Source: Streptococcus oralis
Lineage (GTDB): Bacteria; Bacillota; Bacilli; Lactobacillales; Streptococcaceae
Reading direction: 5' to 3'
Assembly (NCBI GenBank): GCA_937930605.1
Contig: CALHBZ010000154.1
Location: 1-9,364, forward strand
Length of the DNA stretch: 9,364 nt
Shown one piece after another: positions 5,560 to 9,364 of this stretch. Positions within the stretch are counted from its first letter, which is position 1. Each line of letters starts with the position of its first letter. The notes under the pieces are model-generated. The model saw only the letters and a program-made list of their open reading frames with translations. It made no database searches and had not been told where the DNA came from. The position numbers were made by a program, and so were the translations under genes.

Positions 5560-6342
5560 CTATGGTAAAATGGTTTTTAGTTGGTTCAGAATGGTTTGCA
5601 AGGCTAGAATCGCTTGATTTTCTTTTTGAGGTTGATAGAGTAGTTGGAAATAGTCGCGAATAGTTTCTTCAAATTGCTTAGGGAGGAGAGTACAATGGGC
5701 CTTTGCGTACTCCAGCATTCGTTTTTCACCAGGATGGGTTTGCTCATTGAGCGCAAACAACAAGTCAAAGTAGGAAGCAAAAAATTCACTCGTACGATGA
5801 TTCATACTGAGAAGATCATGGCGTTTGATAGCTTTTTTTATTTGGTGATAGAAGGCGGGCATGGCCTGATCCAGCAAAAGGAGCTGTTTTTCGATGATGT
5901 GTTTTTTGAGTTCTTGAGGGTAGGGAATCTGGTAGGCTCTTTGAAGAGAAGTATAGCGCCCATTCGGGTCGTATAGAATCTTGCTGTGGAGTAGATTGTG
6001 CCACATGCAAGTTGTATAAGCGTTTTGGGCGTGATGCTGAAAAACGGTTGTGTTCAATTCTTGTTCAAACGACTCCAGCGAACGATAAATCAACTCGATT
6101 TCGATACCGTTGTTTAGTACACAGTCATCCTCTAACTCCCAAAACTGGTTTCCAATTTCTATATAGGAGCAGTACTTATTCAAGATATTTAGTCGAATCG
6201 CCTCATTGATGGGTGAGTTAAGATAGACATAGACATCATAGTCAGAATTTTGATCGTAGTCTTGTCCTGCACGTGAACCACCAAGAGCGATAGCTTCTAC
6301 TTGTTCCAGTTGAGAGAATTCTTTGTAAAGTTCTTGGATCAT
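5560..6342 (-). CDS. Nucleotidyltransferase-fold protein (MNT / DUF4037-like)
   Basis: 260 aa, soluble. The N-terminus carries the polymerase-beta-type signature: ALGGSRAG at 19-26 (GGS turn), then SDYD at 33-36 with D34 and D36 as metal ligands. The third carboxylate position appears to be glutamate (IEIEL, E81/E83) rather than the usual aspartate. The C-terminal half (about 140-260) is helical, resembling the helical domain of aminoglycoside-type and DUF4037 nucleotidyltransferases. It may transfer a nucleotide to a small molecule or protein; the substrate is unknown and resistance should not be assumed. The start at 6342 has AGGAG seven bases upstream. It is a single-gene unit with its own promoter, bounded by hairpins on both sides, with no antitoxin-like partner. 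Confidence 0.85.
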   Translation of the reverse strand: MIQELYKEFSQLEQVEAIALGGSRAGQDYDQNSDYDVYVYLNSPINEAIRLNILNKYCSYIEIGNQFWELEDDCVLNNGIEIELIYRSLESFEQELNTTVFQHHAQNAYTTCMWHNLLHSKILYDPNGRYTSLQRAYQIPYPQELKKHIIEKQLLLLDQAMPAFYHQIKKAIKRHDLLSMNHRTSEFFASYFDLLFALNEQTHPGEKRMLEYAKAHCTLLPKQFEETIRDYFQLLYQPQKENQAILALQTILNQLKTILP

Positions 6343-6374
6343 GACTTTTCTCCTAGCTTTATGGTTTTAAAGTC

Positions 6375-6383
6375 ATTTTACCA
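6375..6383 (-). promoter_or_regulatory. Extended -10 promoter of the nucleotidyltransferase gene
   Basis: On the minus strand TGG precedes TAAAAT (6375-6380). No convincing -35 box is found 16-18 bases upstream. The predicted leader is about 25-30 bases. Confidence 0.5.
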
Positions 6384-6435
6384 AAAAGTAAAACGTTTGC
6401 ATAGTATTGAGTTACTCTTTTTCATTTGTAGCAAA

Positions 6436-6465
6436 AAATGTGAACCCTTTTTTGAGTTCACATTT
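6436..6465. terminator. Terminator of the amino-acid ABC operon
   Basis: AAATGTGAAC (6436-6445) pairs perfectly over ten positions with GTTCACATTT (6456-6465) around a ten-base loop. On the minus strand the stem is followed by TTT after the paired bases, eight bases beyond the last permease's stop codon. A T-rich tract on the plus strand makes it symmetric as well. Its stem resembles that of the hairpin at 5518-5550. Confidence 0.85.
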
Positions 6466-6472
6466 CTTTTTT

Positions 6473-7132
6473 TTATTCTGCTGCTTGTTGCCAGCGTTTG
6501 GCTAGCATGCGGGATAGACTTGAAATTGCTAGGTTAAAGCTAAAATAGATGAGGGCAATCAGGATATAGAGGCTGAAGACTTGCTCTGGCTCGAAATAAC
6601 GTCCCATGAGGATTTGGCTAGCTCCAAAGAGCTCTTGTAGGGCGATAACAGAGTAGAGAAGACTGGTATCCTTAATCACGGTCACAAACTGAGAAATGAT
6701 GGCTGGCAACATTTTACGAATAGCTTGTGGGAGAATGATATAGTAGAGGATTTGGGCTGAAGTGAATCCTTGTGACATTCCTGCTTCGTACTGCCCCTTG
6801 TCCACAGCATTAAGACCACCTCGGATAATCTCAGCTAGGGCTGCTGAGGTAAAAAGGGTAAAGGCAGTGATTCCTGCTGGTGTGGACTTCATCTTAAACA
6901 CCAAAAAGATGGTGAAAATCCAGAGAAGGTTGGGAACGTTACGTACAAACTCAATATAAATGCTAGAGATGATCCGCAAGACAGGATTTTTCCCATTTCT
7001 CATGACGGCTAGAACTGTACCGATGATGGTAGAGAGGACAATGGCAATCAGAGAAATATAGAGGGTCAAGCCAAATCCTTTAAAGATAAAGGCTAGGTTA
7101 TCTGGGGTCAAAACTTCTAAAATAGATTCCAT
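6473..7132 (-). CDS. glnP: Polar amino-acid ABC transporter permease (second permease)
   Basis: 219 aa, inner-membrane channel subunit of the HisM/GlnP family. About five helices are visible (roughly 20-44, 66-80, 87-107, 143-166 and 186-204). The cytoplasmic EAA loop that docks the ATPase is at about 116-136, EAGMSQGFTSAQILYYIILPQ in pattern: E116, G122 and the ILPQA end are the key residues. It pairs with the upstream permease as a heterodimer. The start ATG (7130-7132) has AGGAGG upstream, and the stop TAG of the preceding gene overlaps that site (TAGGAGG), so translation is probably coupled. It is the last gene before the operon terminator. The family is certain; the symbol follows the B. 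subtilis glnQHMP order and substrate specificity is inferred. Confidence 0.9.
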   Translation of the reverse strand: MESILEVLTPDNLAFIFKGFGLTLYISLIAIVLSTIIGTVLAVMRNGKNPVLRIISSIYIEFVRNVPNLLWIFTIFLVFKMKSTPAGITAFTLFTSAALAEIIRGGLNAVDKGQYEAGMSQGFTSAQILYYIILPQAIRKMLPAIISQFVTVIKDTSLLYSVIALQELFGASQILMGRYFEPEQVFSLYILIALIYFSFNLAISSLSRMLAKRWQQAAE

Positions 7133-7141
7133 AGTAACCTC

Positions 7142-7819
7142 CTAAAGTGAATAGGCTTTTTTATTGGCTTGCTCCATCTTGCGACCAAACTGGGCAACAG
7201 GGAAGCATAGGGCAAAGTAGAGAAGAGCAGCACCTAAAAAGGCTGGGATATAATTTCCGTTGAGAGCTGACCAAGACTTGGTCACAAACATCAAGTCCAC
7301 ACCAGAGATGATGGCAACTGTAGAGGTGTTCTTGATGAGGTTGACGATTTGGTTGGTCAAAGGAGGGAGAATGATACGGAAGGCCTGAGGCAAGATAATC
7401 AAGCGCATGGCACTGATATAGGTGAAACCTTGCGACAAGGCGGCCTCCATCTGACCACTAGGAATAGACTGAATCCCTGAACGAATAACCTCAGCAATAT
7501 AAGCTCCGTGATAAAGTCCGACGCAGAGAACAGCTGTCCAATAAATCGGAATCATGATTGTGTGTTCACTGATAAGAGGCAAACCATAAAAAACAATAAC
7601 AAACTGTACCAAGAGGGGAGTATTTTGGTAAAATTCGACAAAGATACGAGCCAAAATTCTTAAAATTTGATGTTTGCTAGTTGATAGGACTCCAAAGATG
7701 ATTCCTAAGACCATAGCTAGGATAAAGGATCCAATCGCTAGGGCAAGGGTGAAGAGGAAACCGTTGAAAAATTGTCCAAAATCCTGAAAATAGGCTGTCC
7801 AAGATGATAAATCTGTCAT
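7142..7819 (-). CDS. glnM: Polar amino-acid ABC transporter permease (first permease)
   Basis: 225 aa, the partner permease. Helices lie at about 20-44, 66-85, 91-111, 150-172 and 190-209. The EAA loop at 125-145 begins EAALSQGFTYISAMRL and ends IILPQ, the canonical pattern for the histidine/glutamine/glutamate class. NTPLLVQ at 66-72 is a conserved HisM-type segment. The start ATG (7817-7819) has AAGGAGG seven bases upstream, and the binding-protein stop TAA is part of that site. Substrate is probably glutamine, glutamate or another polar amino acid, on family grounds only. The symbol is by operon order and is tentative. Confidence 0.9.
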   Translation of the reverse strand: MTDLSSWTAYFQDFGQFFNGFLFTLALAIGSFILAMVLGIIFGVLSTSKHQILRILARIFVEFYQNTPLLVQFVIVFYGLPLISEHTIMIPIYWTAVLCVGLYHGAYIAEVIRSGIQSIPSGQMEAALSQGFTYISAMRLIILPQAFRIILPPLTNQIVNLIKNTSTVAIISGVDLMFVTKSWSALNGNYIPAFLGAALLYFALCFPVAQFGRKMEQANKKAYSL

Positions 7820-7831
7820 GGGGTATCCTCC

Positions 7832-8626
7832 TTAATCTGCAGTATGGCTAGAGGGTTTGAGCTTGTAACGGTCATAAAGTTTTTGCAAACTGCCATCTTT
7901 GCTCCATTTAGTGACCAAGTTATCAAGATAGTCGTTGAGCTCAGTGTTTGATTTCTTGGTAACAATGCCGTAGTCAGATGGCTTGAAACTATCGTCTAGC
8001 AGCTCTGTTCGTTTACTGGTGTAGCCAGACAGGATAGAGCGGTCCACGGAAAAGGCATCAATACGGTGAGCGTGAAGGGAAGTAATCAATTCTGGATAGG
8101 AACCCAGTTCTACAAACTTAAATTTCAGACCTTTCTTTTTACCTAGTTCGGTAATCAAACGTTGGGTAATGGAACCTTGGGCAACTCCGATCGTTTTACC
8201 ATTTAGGTCCTCGATGCTTTTGATGTTGGCAGACTTATTGACCAAAAAGCCAGAAGCATCCGTGTAGTAGGGACTGGTGAAGTTGTAGAGTTTTTTACGC
8301 TCGTCAGTGATGGTGAAGGTCGCGATATCCAAATCAACTTGTTCATTGTCTAGAAGGGGACCACGGGTTTGGGCGGTGACAGGCACATAGCGAATCTTGA
8401 CCTTGAGTTCGTCCGCAATCATCTTGGCAAGGTCAGTTTCGATACCAGAATAAGTCCCAGTCCTGGGATCCTTGTAGCCAAAATTGGGAACGTCTTGTTT
8501 CACACCGACAACCAGCTCGCCTCTTTTTTGAATGTCTGCCACACTAGTATCAGCCTGAACTGGTTTGGCAGTAGAAAGGCTGAAAAGGCTAATCAATAAC
8601 GCTGATAAAAAGAGTTTCTTTTTCAT
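7832..8626 (-). CDS. glnH: Polar amino-acid ABC transporter substrate-binding protein, no lipobox
   Basis: 264 aa. MKKKLFLSALLISLFSLSTA followed by KPVQA-D is a signal peptide whose best cleavage is after A25 by signal peptidase I. There is no cysteine anywhere in the protein, so the lipoprotein anchor usual in Gram-positive binding proteins is missing. The mature part is a type II periplasmic-binding fold (SBP_bac_3): RGELVVGVKQDVPNFGY, GIETDLAKMIADEL, DLDIATFTITDERK and YTDASGFLV are the family landmarks, including the substrate-contacting arginine expected near ITDER. The start at 8626 has AAGGAGG; a longer reading to 8728 would overlap the ATPase and lacks a signal peptide at its start. 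It is second in the operon. Ligand assignment (Gln, Glu or Asp) is inferred. Confidence 0.92.
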   Translation of the reverse strand: MKKKLFLSALLISLFSLSTAKPVQADTSVADIQKRGELVVGVKQDVPNFGYKDPRTGTYSGIETDLAKMIADELKVKIRYVPVTAQTRGPLLDNEQVDLDIATFTITDERKKLYNFTSPYYTDASGFLVNKSANIKSIEDLNGKTIGVAQGSITQRLITELGKKKGLKFKFVELGSYPELITSLHAHRIDAFSVDRSILSGYTSKRTELLDDSFKPSDYGIVTKKSNTELNDYLDNLVTKWSKDGSLQKLYDRYKLKPSSHTAD

Positions 8627-8636
8627 AGGCGCCTCC

Positions 8637-9364
8637 TTATTTGACTTTGTCACTTTCGTGGTTGATAATTTTGCTGAGGAACTGTTGGGCGCGAGGTTCG
8701 CTTGGATTGTCGAAAAAGCCGTCGACATCTGTCGTATCTACTAAAACTTCCCCGTCAGCCATAAAGATGATGCGGTCAGCAACCTCTCGGGCAAAGCCCA
8801 TTTCGTGGGTAACGATGATCATGTTCATCCCGTCATGAGCCAGTTTTTGCATAACTACTAGAACATCCCCAATGGTTTCAGGGTCGAGGGCAGATGTTGG
8901 CTCATCAAAGAGGAGAAGTTCGGGATGCATGGCGAGTCCGCGCGCGATGGCAATCCGTTGTTTTTGTCCACCAGATAGCATGGCTGGATAAGAATCTTTT
9001 TTGTCCCACATATTTACAAATTCTAGATATTTTTGGGCTGTTTTTTCAGCTTCTTTTTTATCAATCCCTAGAACTTTCATGGGCGCCAGTGTTACATTTT
9101 CTAACACAGTTTTGTGTGGATAAAGGTTAAAATGCTGGAAAACCATGCCGACTTCCTTGCGAAGAGGCACTAAATCTTTCTGACTGGCACCTGCTACTTG
9201 GTGTCCATTGACTAGAAGACTTCCTTTGTCAACAGCCTCTAAACCATTGATCGTACGGATAAGGGTTGACTTTCCAGAACCTGAAGGTCCAAGCAGGACA
9301 ACGACTTGCCCTTTTTCAAAACGGAGATTGATGTCGCGGAGTGCGTGGTAGTCTCCGTAATATT
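8637..9364 (-). CDS. glnQ: Polar amino-acid ABC transporter ATPase (5' end cut)
   Basis: About 241 codons are visible; only some ten N-terminal residues lie beyond the right edge. The first complete codon is at 9360-9362 and the text reads YYGDYHALRDINLRFEKG, the usual A-loop region. Walker A GPSGSGKST is at 9264-9290, followed by the Q-loop VFQHFNLYPH, signature LSGGQKQRIAIA, Walker B LLLFDEP, D-loop SALD and switch VTHE. All catalytic residues are intact. It powers import by the two permeases downstream. The GTG at 9168-9170 is internal, not a start. Its TAA stop is inside the AAGGAGG of the binding-protein gene. The operon promoter is outside the window. Confidence 0.95.
   Translation of the reverse strand, partial: YYGDYHALRDINLRFEKGQVVVLLGPSGSGKSTLIRTINGLEAVDKGSLLVNGHQVAGASQKDLVPLRKEVGMVFQHFNLYPHKTVLENVTLAPMKVLGIDKKEAEKTAQKYLEFVNMWDKKDSYPAMLSGGQKQRIAIARGLAMHPELLLFDEPTSALDPETIGDVLVVMQKLAHDGMNMIIVTHEMGFAREVADRIIFMADGEVLVDTTDVDGFFDNPSEPRAQQFLSKIINHESDKVK

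Noticed and set aside
5644..5976. 110-aa plus-strand open frame inside the nucleotidyltransferase gene
   Set aside because: It is the complement of a well-supported coding region and has no recognisable domain or ribosome site.
5560..6342. Toxin-antitoxin (MNT/HEPN) or antibiotic-resistance locus
   Set aside because: No HEPN partner or second small gene is present, and the protein is too long for a minimal MNT antitoxin; substrate motifs for a drug are not identifiable.
8627..8728. N-terminal extension of the binding protein
   Set aside because: It overlaps the ATPase C-terminus in another frame, and the signal peptide begins at 8626 after AAGGAGG.
1..9364. CRISPR array, insertion sequence, prophage or BOX/RUP repeats
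   Set aside because: No regularly spaced repeats, transposase motifs or known repeat ends were seen on either strand.

Overview
The window looks like chromosomal core DNA of a low-GC Gram-positive coccus, most likely a Streptococcus of the mitis/pneumoniae group. The basis is AT-rich sequence with strong AAGGAGG ribosome sites, sigma-A promoters with TGn-extended -10 boxes, a T-box leader in front of threonyl-tRNA synthetase, and a glnQ-H-M-P-like amino-acid ABC operon. The species call is by pattern recognition only. I see no prophage, insertion sequence, CRISPR array, rRNA or tRNA.

Left part (1-1506, minus strand). From right to left: a promoter, a 124-aa four-helix membrane protein, a second promoter whose -35 box contains that gene's stop codon, a T-box riboswitch with its terminator, a small P-loop kinase, and the first 42 codons of thrS. 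The T-box precedes the kinase rather than thrS directly, so the kinase should be induced together with ThrRS when tRNA-Thr is uncharged.

Middle part (1530-5269, plus strand). Four separately promoted genes: a calcineurin-like metallophosphoesterase, an unrecognised 313-aa protein with a soluble N-terminus and membrane C-terminus, an Rrf2-family regulator with a perfect dyad over its -10 box, and a YdcF/DUF218 protein with several membrane helices. Intrinsic terminators follow the 313-aa protein and the regulator.

Right part (5242-9364). About 300 bases of gene-poor DNA end in a bidirectional terminator between convergent genes. Then, on the minus strand, come a single-gene nucleotidyltransferase unit and a four-gene polar amino-acid importer (ATPase cut by the window edge, binding protein, two permeases) closed by its own terminator. 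In the importer each stop codon lies in the next gene's Shine-Dalgarno sequence, which suggests coupled translation.

Most of the window is ordinary core genome. The points worth a second look are the T-box-controlled kinase, the binding protein that has a signal peptide but no lipobox cysteine, the Rrf2 promoter dyad, and the unrecognised membrane protein. I found no convincing new multi-gene system.
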